Source of the DNA: Phormidesmis priestleyi
Lineage (GTDB): Bacteria > Cyanobacteriota > Cyanobacteriia > Phormidesmidales > Phormidesmidaceae
Length of the DNA: 10,625 nt
Assembly (NCBI GenBank): GCA_003242115.1
Contig: QBMP01000079.1
Location: 1 to 10,625 of the forward strand
Reading direction: 5' to 3'
Part shown: one piece after another, positions 1 to 7,471 of the stretch
Layout of the letters: each line of letters begins with the position of its first letter
How positions within the stretch are numbered: position 1 is the stretch's first letter
Notes under the pieces: generated by a model
Told to the model about the DNA's origin: nothing
Seen by the model: only the letters and a program-made list of their open reading frames with translations
The model's database searches: none
Made by a program: the position numbers and the translations under genes

Positions 1-908
1 TCGTTGGCCTGAAGCCTACCTACGGGCTGGTGTCTCGCTTTGGGCTCGTGGCCTTTGCCTCCTCGCTCGATCAAATTGGGCCGTTTGGCCGCACGGTGGA
101 AGATGCGGCGATTGTGTTGGGCGCGATCGCCGGACACGATCCCAAAGATGCCACTAGCCTCAATGCCAAAATCCCCGATTACACCCAGTTCTTTAAAAAA
201 GAAGCCAAGCTACCGCTCAAAGGCCGCACCATTGGCATCATTCAAGAAACCTTTGGCGACGGCTTAGCGCCTGAAGTTAGCCAAAGCGTCAACGCCGCCA
301 TCGAACAACTCAAAGCCCTCGGCGCGGCCATTAAAACCGTCTCTTGCCCCAAATTCAGCTATGGCGTGTCGGCCTACTACATCATCGCTCCCTGCGAAGC
401 TTCGGCCAACCTCGCCCGTTACGACGGTGTTCGCTACGGTCTGCGAGTCGAAGAACCTAACCTGATTTCGATGTACAACAAAACTCGCGCCGAAGGCTTT
501 GGCGATGAAGTCAAGCGGCGAATTATGATTGGAACCTATGCCCTCTCCGCCGGTTACTATGACGCTTTTTACCTCAAAGCTCAAAAAGTTAGAACCCTGA
601 TCAAACAAGACTTTGATCGCGCTTTTGAAGAAGTCGATGTGCTGGTAAGCCCAACGGTACCGACAACGGCTTTCAAAACGGGTGCCAACACCGACGATCC
701 GCTCAGCATGTACCTGCTGGATCTAATGACGATTCCAGCGAATATGGCCGGTTTACCCGGTATGAGCTTGCCCTGCGGCTTCGATGCTAACGGCTTGCCC
801 ATAGGCTTACAGATCATCAGCAACGTCCTGCGCGAAGACCTTTTATTTGAAGTCGGCTATGCCTACGAGCAGTCTACCGACTGGCACCTCAAATCGCCGT
901 CTCTATAA
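1..908 (+). CDS. gatA: Asp-tRNA(Asn)/Glu-tRNA(Gln) amidotransferase subunit A, 3' part
   Basis: GatA is the glutaminase subunit of the cytoplasmic GatCAB complex. It releases ammonia from glutamine, which is used to convert Glu-tRNA(Gln), and in many bacteria Asp-tRNA(Asn), to the amidated form. The gene enters from the left edge; the reading frame runs from base 3 and gives 301 residues before TAA at 906-908. The first residues, [12 protein letters not shown], are the segment just after the amidase signature. The Lys-Ser-cisSer catalytic triad should therefore lie upstream, with roughly 180 residues missing compared with the usual ~480. Inside the window are the conserved [17 protein letters not shown] block, the SPTVPTTAF segment (about 648-674) and the C-terminal [13 protein letters not shown]...GLPIGLQII block. 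The GTG at 30 is internal, not the true start. No clear terminator follows. The identification is secure; the truncation is only the window edge. Confidence 0.96.
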   Translation, partial: VGLKPTYGLVSRFGLVAFASSLDQIGPFGRTVEDAAIVLGAIAGHDPKDATSLNAKIPDYTQFFKKEAKLPLKGRTIGIIQETFGDGLAPEVSQSVNAAIEQLKALGAAIKTVSCPKFSYGVSAYYIIAPCEASANLARYDGVRYGLRVEEPNLISMYNKTRAEGFGDEVKRRIMIGTYALSAGYYDAFYLKAQKVRTLIKQDFDRAFEEVDVLVSPTVPTTAFKTGANTDDPLSMYLLDLMTIPANMAGLPGMSLPCGFDANGLPIGLQIISNVLREDLLFEVGYAYEQSTDWHLKSPSL

Positions 909-909
909 A

Positions 910-942
910 GTCACCAGAAAGCCGCCAGAAAGCCGCCAGAAA
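910..942 (+). repeat. 11-bp tandem repeat after gatA, three copies
   Basis: Two exact copies of GCCGCCAGAAA lie at 921-931 and 932-942. A first, degenerate copy (GTCACCAGAAA) is at 910-920 and starts two bases past the gatA stop codon. It may be a local slippage duplication. No coding function is seen. Confidence 0.75.
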
Positions 943-958
943 AGATCCCCGGATTTGA

Positions 959-964
959 TAAAAT
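959..964 (+). promoter_or_regulatory. possible -10 element for ilvC
   Basis: TAAAAT (within TTGATAAAATC) lies 122 bp upstream of the ilvC start and resembles a sigma-70 -10 box. No convincing -35 box is seen about 17 bp upstream. This is a weak call based on one hexamer in the only intergenic space before ilvC. Confidence 0.25.
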
Positions 965-990
965 CTAACGTCTGACCCGCTAACGGCTAG

Positions 991-2082
<1,092 letters not shown>

Positions 2083-2127
2083 ATAGCCTCAAGACTTAAG
2101 CCTCGTAACGTGATTTGCAACTTTTAT

Positions 2128-2169
2128 AGATAAGCCCACCTAGGTATGAGAACTTGGGCGGGCTTATCT
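2128..2169 (+). terminator. strong hairpin downstream of ilvC
   Basis: AGATAAGCCCACCTA (2128-2142) pairs with TGGGCGGGCTTATCT (2155-2169): 15 positions with one A-C mismatch and one wobble, and a 12-nt loop. It begins 46 bp after the ilvC stop. No T-run follows on the + strand, so it is not a textbook intrinsic terminator. It could still end or protect the ilvC transcript. Confidence 0.55.
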
Positions 2170-2297
2170 GTAACGTTCTATGCCTCTCCACTGGTATCAA
2201 TTCTTACTGTTTCTGGTCGCATCTTATGACTTTATAAGGTTCGTCGCTACTTGCAAAAACTGGGTATACCCTTGAGTGGTTAAGCTGAGGAAACTTT
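2170..2297. other. intergenic stretch before glgP, no gene seen
   Basis: With the flanking hairpin and the small leader ORF this completes a 311-bp gap between ilvC and glgP. It holds the perfect 10-bp palindrome GGGTATACCC (2262-2271), which could be a small operator. The glgP promoter presumably lies here, but no convincing -35/-10 pair can be picked by eye. A 31-codon hydrophobic ORF from ATG 2180 has no ribosome binding site and is not called. Confidence 0.4.
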
Positions 2298-2390
2298 GTG
2301 AAGCGCCGTTTTAGCAGCGTGCCATCAAGCTTCATAAAGCGCCGTGATCCATCGCCATTTCACCTATTTGACAATCTATCTTCCTTGTGA
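2298..2390 (+). CDS. possible 30-residue leader ORF upstream of glgP
   Basis: GTG at 2298 is preceded by GAGG (2287-2290) at 7-nt spacing. It opens 30 codons ending in TGA at 2388-2390, three bases before the glgP ATG and in the same frame. The peptide is basic at its start, contains the tripeptide KRR twice (encoded by direct repeats AAGCGCCGT at 2301-2309 and 2337-2345), and ends FHLFDNLSSL. glgP itself lacks a visible ribosome binding site, so ribosomes finishing this ORF could re-initiate on glgP. It resembles no family I know. It may equally be chance, or a decayed former N-terminal extension. Confidence 0.3.
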   Translation: MKRRFSSVPSSFIKRRDPSPFHLFDNLSSL

Positions 2391-2393
2391 GCT

Positions 2394-4946
2394 ATGCAAT
2401 CGAAAGAAATCAGTGCCCCACCAGTACACACTACTGTTCGTGTAGATGATGACCGCACGGGGTTAACGGCGGAAACGCTGAAACGGGCGTTTTTGGATAA
2501 TTTATTTTACGTGCAAGGGAAATCGCCCGAGATTGCCACGCTGCAAGATTACTACATGGCGCTGGCTTTTACGGTGCGCGATCGCATGTTGCACCACTGG
2601 CTCAGTACCGCCAGCACCTACCGCGAAAATCGCTCCCGCACGGCTGTCTATCTCTCGGCTGAGTTCTTAATGGGGCCATACCTGGGCAACAACTTAATCA
2701 ACCTGGGTCTGTACGATGTGGTCGATGAAGCAATGGCCGGACTGGGCTTGAGCTTGGCCGAAATTATGGAGCAAGAGCAAGAGCCTGGACTCGGCAACGG
2801 CGGCTTGGGTCGCTTAGCCGCCTGCTATCTCGATTCGATGGCGACGCTGCAAATTCCATCTTTGGGCTACGGCATTCGCTATGAGTTCGGCATCTTTAAG
2901 CAAGAGTTGCAGGATGGCTGGCAGGTTGAGCGCACCGATAAGTGGCTGGCCAATGGCAACCCTTGGGAAGTTTCTCGGCCTGAGTGGTCAGCGGCAGTTA
3001 AGCTAGGCGGCTACACCAAAGCCTATACCGATGTGCAGGGCAACTATCGGGTGGAGTGGGTGAGCGATCGCATTGTCAAAGGCGTCCCTTACGACACGCC
3101 CATCCTCGGCTATCAGGTCAACACCGCCAACACGCTGCGGCTTTGGAAAGCAGAAGCGCCTGATGCCTTTGACTTTGAAGCGTTTAACCAGGGCGACTAC
3201 TACGGCGCGGTCAATTCCAAAATTGTCTCAGAAAACATTTCCAAAGTGCTCTATCCCAACGACGAGCACCTAGAAGGCAAGCAGCTTCGCCTAGAGCAGC
3301 AGTATTTCTTCGTCTCTTGCTCATTGCAAGACATGATTCGCATCATGAAAGTAGAAGGTTCGCCCTTAGAGAGCTTCCCTGAAAAATACACGGCGCAGAT
3401 GAACGATACGCACCCGGCGATCGCCGTTGCCGAACTAATGCGGCTGCTGATCGATGACCACCTGATGGAGTGGGACAAAGCCTGGGAAATCACCCAAAAA
3501 TCTTTGGCCTACACCAATCACACTCTACTGCCAGAGGCTTTAGAGCGCTGGCCGATTGATCTATTTGGCTCACTATTGCCTCGCCATTTAGAGATTATCT
3601 TTGAAATCAACCGCATCTTTTTAGAAGACGTGCGGCTCAAATTTGGTCAAGACAATGAGCGTCTAGCCCGCATGTCTATCATTGAGGAAAGCGGTGGCCG
3701 CTATGTGCGCATGGCCAACCTTGCCTGCGTGGGCTCTCACGCCATCAATGGTGTCGCCGCGCTGCACACCGAACTGCTGAAGCAAACCGTACTGAACGAC
3801 TTTTTTGAACTGTTTCCTGAAAAGTTCATCAACGAAACCAATGGCGTGACCCCGCGCCGATGGATGGTGCTCAGTAACCCTAAGCTCACCCGATTGATCA
3901 ATCAGCGCATTGGCACCGAATGGCCCATCCACCTCGATCAGCTCAAAAATTTGGAAGCCTTTGCTGACGATCCGGGCTTCCGCACAGAATGGCGGCAAAT
4001 TAAGCAGGCCAACAAAGAGACGTTGGCAGTTCGCATTGAGCGGGCTACAGGCGTGAAAGTCAGCGCAAACTCAATGTTTGATGTGCAAATTAAGCGAATG
4101 CATGAGTACAAGCGTCAGCAAATGAACGCACTGCACATTATTTCGCTGTACAACAAGCTCAAGCAAAACCCTGATTTAAAGATTGTGCCGCGCACCTTTA
4201 TCTTTGCGGGTAAGGCGGCACCGGGCTACTTCATGGCCAAGCTCATTATTAAGCTGATTACCTCTGTAGGCCGCGTGGTCAACCGCGATCCTGACATTCG
4301 CGATCAGCTTAAAGTTGTGTTCTACCCTAACTACAACGTCACCAACGCGCAGCCGATTTACCCAGCCTCTGATCTTTCTGAACAAATTTCTACCGCAGGT
4401 TTTGAAGCTTCGGGTACGGGCAACATGAAGTTTGCCATGAACGGCGCGCTGACCATTGGTACGCTTGACGGCGCAAACGTCGAGATTCGAGAAGAAGTGG
4501 GCGAGGATAATTTCTTCTTGTTTGGGCTTCAGGCTCACGAAGTAGCTGAACTTAAAGAGAGTGGCTACAACCCGTACAGCTACTATGAAGGCAATGAAGA
4601 TTTGCGCGCCGTGATCGATTTGATTGGCTCAGGCATTTTCTCTAGCGGTGATACAGAGCTGTTTAAGCCGCTGACTGATAACTTGCTATATCAGGATCGC
4701 TTTATGGTGCTAGCTGACTATCAAGCGTATGTAGACTGTCAGAAAGAGGTCAGCAAAGCCTATTTGGATCAAGATAAGTGGGTGCGGATGTCGATTTTGA
4801 ATGCCGCGCGGATGGGTAAGTTTTCGAGCGATCGCTCCATCCAAGAATACTGCGACCAAATTTGGGACATCAAACCCGTGCCGGTAGAGCTACAAGAGTA
4901 CGCCAAAACGCTTACCATGCTTACTGACAACAGCGCTCGGCTGTAA
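2394..4946 (+). CDS. glgP: glycogen/alpha-glucan phosphorylase
   Basis: This cytosolic, pyridoxal-phosphate-dependent enzyme of glycosyltransferase family 35 releases glucose-1-phosphate from the non-reducing ends of stored glycogen. In cyanobacteria this feeds metabolism in the dark and during stress. At 850 residues it has full family length. N-terminal landmarks are VDDDRTGL, FLDNLFYVQGK and the glycine-rich GNGGLGR motif at residues 134-140. The C-terminal half carries the phosphorylase signature EASGTGNMKFAMN, whose lysine K679 (codon 4428-4430) is the expected Schiff-base lysine for the cofactor. KRMHEYKRQ and TLDGANVEI are also intact. ATG 2394 is the first possible start because TGA lies in frame at 2388-2390. 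No good ribosome binding site precedes it, which fits coupling to the small ORF just upstream or weak initiation. A strong terminator follows, so it appears to be transcribed alone. Confidence 0.97.
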   Translation: MQSKEISAPPVHTTVRVDDDRTGLTAETLKRAFLDNLFYVQGKSPEIATLQDYYMALAFTVRDRMLHHWLSTASTYRENRSRTAVYLSAEFLMGPYLGNNLINLGLYDVVDEAMAGLGLSLAEIMEQEQEPGLGNGGLGRLAACYLDSMATLQIPSLGYGIRYEFGIFKQELQDGWQVERTDKWLANGNPWEVSRPEWSAAVKLGGYTKAYTDVQGNYRVEWVSDRIVKGVPYDTPILGYQVNTANTLRLWKAEAPDAFDFEAFNQGDYYGAVNSKIVSENISKVLYPNDEHLEGKQLRLEQQYFFVSCSLQDMIRIMKVEGSPLESFPEKYTAQMNDTHPAIAVAELMRLLIDDHLMEWDKAWEITQKSLAYTNHTLLPEALERWPIDLFGSLLPRHLEIIFEINRIFLEDVRLKFGQDNERLARMSIIEESGGRYVRMANLACVGSHAINGVAALHTELLKQTVLNDFFELFPEKFINETNGVTPRRWMVLSNPKLTRLINQRIGTEWPIHLDQLKNLEAFADDPGFRTEWRQIKQANKETLAVRIERATGVKVSANSMFDVQIKRMHEYKRQQMNALHIISLYNKLKQNPDLKIVPRTFIFAGKAAPGYFMAKLIIKLITSVGRVVNRDPDIRDQLKVVFYPNYNVTNAQPIYPASDLSEQISTAGFEASGTGNMKFAMNGALTIGTLDGANVEIREEVGEDNFFLFGLQAHEVAELKESGYNPYSYYEGNEDLRAVIDLIGSGIFSSGDTELFKPLTDNLLYQDRFMVLADYQAYVDCQKEVSKAYLDQDKWVRMSILNAARMGKFSSDRSIQEYCDQIWDIKPVPVELQEYAKTLTMLTDNSARL

Positions 4947-5002
4947 AGTTGTTGAGTTAGCTTTATCAATGTCAGCTGGAAATTAATCTGGCAATATTCT
5001 CT

Positions 5003-5081
5003 AAAGTCTCCGAACTTCTGCTAGTCATCAATCTTTCAAACAAGGTTGTTTTGCTAGCTCAAAAGGTCGGAGACTTTTTTT
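5003..5081 (+). terminator. intrinsic terminator of glgP
   Basis: AAAGTCTCCGA (5003-5013) pairs perfectly with TCGGAGACTTT (5067-5077), and the arm runs into seven T residues (5075-5081). The 53-nt interior contains a second pairing, GCTAG (5020-5024) with CTAGC (5054-5058), so the whole folds as a long hairpin. It starts 56 bp after the glgP stop. Confidence 0.85.
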
Positions 5082-5114
5082 ATTGAGCATTTGCAAAGCC
5101 TAAAGCTCAAACTA

Positions 5115-5147
5115 CCTCAGAGCTGTCGTTCGAGGAACCGCCTGAGG
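5115..5147 (+). promoter_or_regulatory. possible 5' leader hairpin of the cold-shock gene
   Basis: CCTCAG (5115-5120) can pair with CTGAGG (5142-5147) around an inner GTTC-GAG-GAAC stem (5128-5138). It lies 40 bp before the cold-shock ORF start. Cold-shock mRNAs elsewhere often have structured leaders, but this fold is short and its role is inferred only from position. Confidence 0.25.
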
Positions 5148-5186
5148 GAAAACTAAAGAAAGAGAATATTACGATGAGACGGCTGA

Positions 5187-5485
5187 ATGAAATCTACTTT
5201 ACAGAAAGGGAAACTAACCACTTGGAAGGACGATAGAGGCTTTGGCTTTATCCAAGCAGATAGTAACTCAAACGGTGGCGGTAAGGAAGTTTTTTACACA
5301 TCAGTGCTTTGCAAGGTTCGGCTCGTCGGCCAAAAGTTGGCGATACAATTTTATACGAGACAGTGACTGAATCTAACGGAAAAATACGCGCGGCTAGAGC
5401 TTCCATTCAAGGCGTTGTCTCTCAGCCTGCATCTCGTCTGTATCTCGCTCAGCCTCTCGACCTTTACATCAGGCTCTATCAATGA
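5187..5485 (+). pseudogene. cold-shock-domain protein gene, frameshifted within RNP2
   Basis: The ORF from ATG 5187 begins with a cold-shock (OB-fold, nucleic-acid-binding) domain: KGKLTTWKDDRGFGFIQ, with the RNP1 motif GFGFI at residues 18-22. The reading frame fails at a run of six T (5290-5295). Read straight, it continues in nonsense to TGA 5364-5366 (59 codons). Shifted back one base at the T-run, it becomes KEVFLHIS, a good RNP2 motif, followed by RRPKVGDTILYETVTESNGKIRAARASIQGVV and a stop at TGA 5483-5485. That gives 99 residues. A single missing T (six instead of seven) explains everything. Alternatives are programmed -1 slippage, since tRNA-Phe on TTT can re-pair perfectly, or a sequencing error. 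No strong ribosome binding site is seen. The domain identity is secure; whether the gene is dead is not. Confidence 0.75.
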
Positions 5486-5799
5486 ACAGACAAAAGAGAC
5501 AACGAAGGCAAGCAAGTGGCAGTGGAATTGAAACGGTTATCGTCATTGTTATTGTATCTGCGATCGCCCTATTCAAAATGCAATTTAGTCCTAGCCAGGT
5601 TCCCCCACCAATAGCAGCCATCACCCGGCCAGACTGTACGGTTAAAGGCAATATTTCGATGAATTCTGGCAATAAGCTATATCATCTTCCCGGCATGGAG
5701 GACTATGAAAATACTGTAATTGATCCAGGCAAAGGAGAAAAATGGTTTTGTACGGAAGATGAAGCGATCGCTAGCGGTTGGCGCAAAGCCCCAAATTAG
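5482..5799 (+). CDS. small membrane-anchored protein with a C-terminal 'sunset'-type domain
   Basis: This 105-residue protein has a basic N-terminus (MNRQKRQRRQ), one hydrophobic segment at about 17-33 (ETVIVIVIVSAIALF), a short proline-rich linker, and a C-terminal domain from residue 50. The domain has the pattern DCTVKGNIS...GNKLYHLPGMEDY...GEKWFCTEDEAIASGW, with cysteines at 52 and 90 and His68. I recognise this as the small domain often found at the C-terminus of secreted thermonuclease-like and related proteins, named 'sunset' in some annotations. Its biochemical role is not established to my knowledge. The charge pattern suggests the domain faces outside. The ATG overlaps the stop of the frameshifted cold-shock ORF (ATGA, 5482-5485). 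The two may be one fused protein in relatives; I infer this from memory of similar architectures, not from a search. Only a weak CAGG precedes the start. Confidence 0.7.
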   Translation: MNRQKRQRRQASGSGIETVIVIVIVSAIALFKMQFSPSQVPPPIAAITRPDCTVKGNISMNSGNKLYHLPGMEDYENTVIDPGKGEKWFCTEDEAIASGWRKAPN

Positions 5800-6032
5800 A
5801 TTCACGATTCCAAGTGTTTATCTGCGCTGGATAGATCTCATATTGGGCACCGAGTTCGGTGTTGGCAAAGCCTCTCTTTAGAGAATCGTTTTTCGCCCCG
5901 GATGGCGGCCAGCGCCACCTTTGCTTTGAACTCTGGACTGTAGCCTGCGTTTTTTACTCATGAACTACTCCTATCATTTTTTGAGTATTTCAGAACTTAG
6001 AGCTACCTGTCCAGTTTTTCGGATCCACTACA
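5800..6032 (-). mobile_element. remnant of an IS3-family insertion sequence (one end)
   Basis: On the minus strand the remnant begins at 6032 with TGTAGTGGATCCGAAAAACT and continues TGGACAGG to 6006. That is the type of terminal inverted repeat found on IS3-family elements (TG...CCGAAAAACTGGACA). A decayed orfA start follows 44 bp inside. The element breaks off at about 5800, directly against the stop codon of the sunset-domain gene. No orfB and no second terminal repeat are present, so it cannot move by itself. Confidence 0.7.
5803..5961 (-). pseudogene. IS3-family OrfA transposase fragment, frameshifted
   Basis: ATG at 5961-5959 follows AGGAG at 6-nt spacing and starts MSKKRR. One base later (5942 to 5889) the sequence continues in another frame as YSPEFKAKVALAAIRGEK, the opening of the OrfA helix-turn-helix domain. 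After about 31 scrambled bases a third segment (from 5857) reads ELGAQYEIYPAQINTWNRES, matching the recognition-helix region. Each piece fits the family in order, but at least two frameshifts separate them and the rest of OrfA is gone. OrfA normally binds the element ends and is joined to OrfB by frameshifting. This copy cannot encode a working protein. Confidence 0.72.
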
Positions 6033-6349
6033 TGATTCCAAAGCGCGACCCCGAATTAAACCACGCCTTTAAGGTGGCTTGAGGGGATTGCAACACATGT
6101 TACAGAAGACAGACAAAAATTTTGATAACGATGTAAGTTCTTCGTGATGGTTGCTATTTAAAACACTACAACTTTAGACATATATTTGAAAGGACTCTCA
6201 AAACCCTTTCAATGGCTTATACAATGAAGCTTTCGGGTTTTTTAATTATTTTTAATTATAGTATTTGTTTCGCTTTTACCTAGTCTCTTTTGGGAGTGCC
6301 GACACTGTTGGGTCACTCTTGTAGATAAGTGTTGTTGTATTTTTTGCCT
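6033..6349. other. AT-rich intergenic stretch, no convincing gene
   Basis: Between the IS remnant and the channel gene the sequence becomes AT-rich. It holds a candidate terminator (6200-6243), a tandem duplication of TTTTTAATTA (6239-6248 and 6249-6258), and two tiny ORFs. One has 16 codons from ATG 6097 with AGGGG at 10-nt spacing. The other is a 23-codon hydrophobic one from ATG 6212. Neither resembles anything known. The mscS-like gene's promoter should be here, but no clear box pair is seen. Confidence 0.4.
6200..6243 (+). terminator. candidate intrinsic terminator in the 6.0-6.3 kb gap
   Basis: AAAACCC (6200-6206) pairs with GGGTTTT (6235-6241), followed by T to 6243, giving six T in all. 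Inside is a short GCTT/AAGC stem (6215-6218 with 6227-6230). An alternative stem TGAAAGG/CCTTTCA (6187-6193 with 6205-6211) overlaps the left arm. No recognised gene lies directly upstream on this strand, so it could end read-through from 5799 or a small RNA. Confidence 0.4.
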
Positions 6350-7354
6350 ATGTATTTTCTCAAAAACTATGCGAAAAGGTTGCGAAAAAAGCAGCCGCTG
6401 AGGTTCTTTATTAATTGTCTGGCTCGTCCGGTGATCGCACTAATGATTCTGGGTGTCGCTAACGGTATGAGCGCGCTCCTTTATCGCCATCTGCCCGAGT
6501 TCTGGCATTCTAGACTCGATCATCTATTAACCATTGCGATGATTGTGGTGGCTAGCTGGATGGCACACAAGGCAGTCCACGCCACTAAGACATTAATTCT
6601 TCGACAGTATCAAACCAATCTGGCTGATAATATGTATGCCCGACGTGTGCATACGCAAGTGGATATGATCGCCAAAATCGTCTCTTTCTTTATCGGGTTG
6701 CTCACGCTAGCTGCGGTCTCTTTAACCTTTGAGGGGGCAACGGTCATTGGTGAAAGCTTGCTGGCCTCCGCTGGCGTGGCGAGTGTTATCCTGGGTTTTG
6801 CCGCTCAAAAAACAATTGGTAACTTATTTGCAGGTATCCAAATCGCCCTCACCCAACCGATTCGGATTGAAGATGCTGTCTTTGTAGAAGGTGAATGGGG
6901 CTGGATCGAAGAAATCAACCTGACCTATGTTGTGATCCGCATCTGGGATTTGCGACGACTGGTGGTGCCGATTACCTATTTTTCTGATCAGCCCTTTCAA
7001 AACTGGACGCGCAACAATGCCGAAATTATTGGCACCGTTGTGATGTATACCGACTACGCCGTGCCCATCGACGCCATTCGCGGCGAAATGAACCGAATTT
7101 TGGATAGCACACCGCTATGGAATCAAAATGTTCGTGTACTGCAAGTGATTGACTGCCATGAGCATACGCTACAGTTACGAGCCCTTATGACCGGCAAAGA
7201 CGCTCCCACCACCTGGGACTTACGCTGCTATGTGCGAGAAAAATTAGTGACCTGGCTTGCCAGAGAATATCCGCAGGCTCTACCTCGCACCCGCACAGAG
7301 CTTGAGCCTATGGACAAGCGTGCTGCTAGCGTGTTCTTTCCAGCAGCACCCTAG
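6350..7354 (+). CDS. MscS-family mechanosensitive ion channel
   Basis: The product is an inner-membrane channel that opens under membrane tension, releasing solutes on osmotic downshock. With ATG 6350 it has 334 residues. Hydrophobic segments lie at about 26-45, 59-75 and 107-127. The family's pore-lining helix follows at about 138-168, rich in Gly and Ala (ASAGVASVILGFAAQKTIGN), and continues into FAGIQIALTQPIRIED. The beta domain follows (VEGEWGWIEEINLTYVVIR), with PITYFSDQPFQNWTR and a mixed C-terminal domain. The ORF cannot start before GTG 6329 because TAA lies in frame at 6326-6328. GTG 6329 (341 residues) is the alternative start. Neither has a good ribosome binding site, so the start is uncertain. 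The family is sure; the subfamily (YnaI/YbdG-like or other) is not. It converges on the helicase gene. Confidence 0.9.
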   Translation: MYFLKNYAKRLRKKQPLRFFINCLARPVIALMILGVANGMSALLYRHLPEFWHSRLDHLLTIAMIVVASWMAHKAVHATKTLILRQYQTNLADNMYARRVHTQVDMIAKIVSFFIGLLTLAAVSLTFEGATVIGESLLASAGVASVILGFAAQKTIGNLFAGIQIALTQPIRIEDAVFVEGEWGWIEEINLTYVVIRIWDLRRLVVPITYFSDQPFQNWTRNNAEIIGTVVMYTDYAVPIDAIRGEMNRILDSTPLWNQNVRVLQVIDCHEHTLQLRALMTGKDAPTTWDLRCYVREKLVTWLAREYPQALPRTRTELEPMDKRAASVFFPAAP

Positions 7355-7410
7355 GTAGGCTCTTACGCACTAGCCCTTTCAAGGTGAACTGAATACTTTT
7401 AATAATTCAC

Positions 7411-7447
7411 AGAATCCTAACTGAACAAGCCCTATAGGATTTTATTT
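7411..7447 (+). terminator. terminator of the mscS-like gene
   Basis: AATCCTA (7413-7419) pairs with TAGGATT (7435-7441), extended by A-T and G-T pairs to 7411/7443, with a 15-nt loop. The right arm runs into TTTTATTT (7440-7447). It lies 56 bp after the channel gene. On the minus strand no T-run follows, so it serves mainly the + strand gene. Confidence 0.6.
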
Positions 7448-7471
7448 CTAGAAAAGGAGAGTGAAAAAGGT

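Noticed and set aside
264..608. Antisense ORFs within gatA, glgP and the helicase gene
   Set aside because: They lie opposite well-supported conserved genes and show no family features of their own.
2180..2275. 31-codon hydrophobic ORF in the ilvC-glgP gap
   Set aside because: There is no ribosome binding site, it starts in the flank of the ilvC hairpin, and no family is recognised.
5115..5147. Glutamine-type or other known riboswitch in the cold-shock leader
   Set aside because: The small nested stem lacks the conserved bases I know for cyanobacterial glutamine-responsive leaders; it was kept only as a weak hairpin.
6212..6283. 23-codon hydrophobic ORF resembling a small membrane peptide
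   Set aside because: The nearest purine-rich site is too far upstream, and the start overlaps the candidate terminator; AT-rich sequence gives such peptides by chance.
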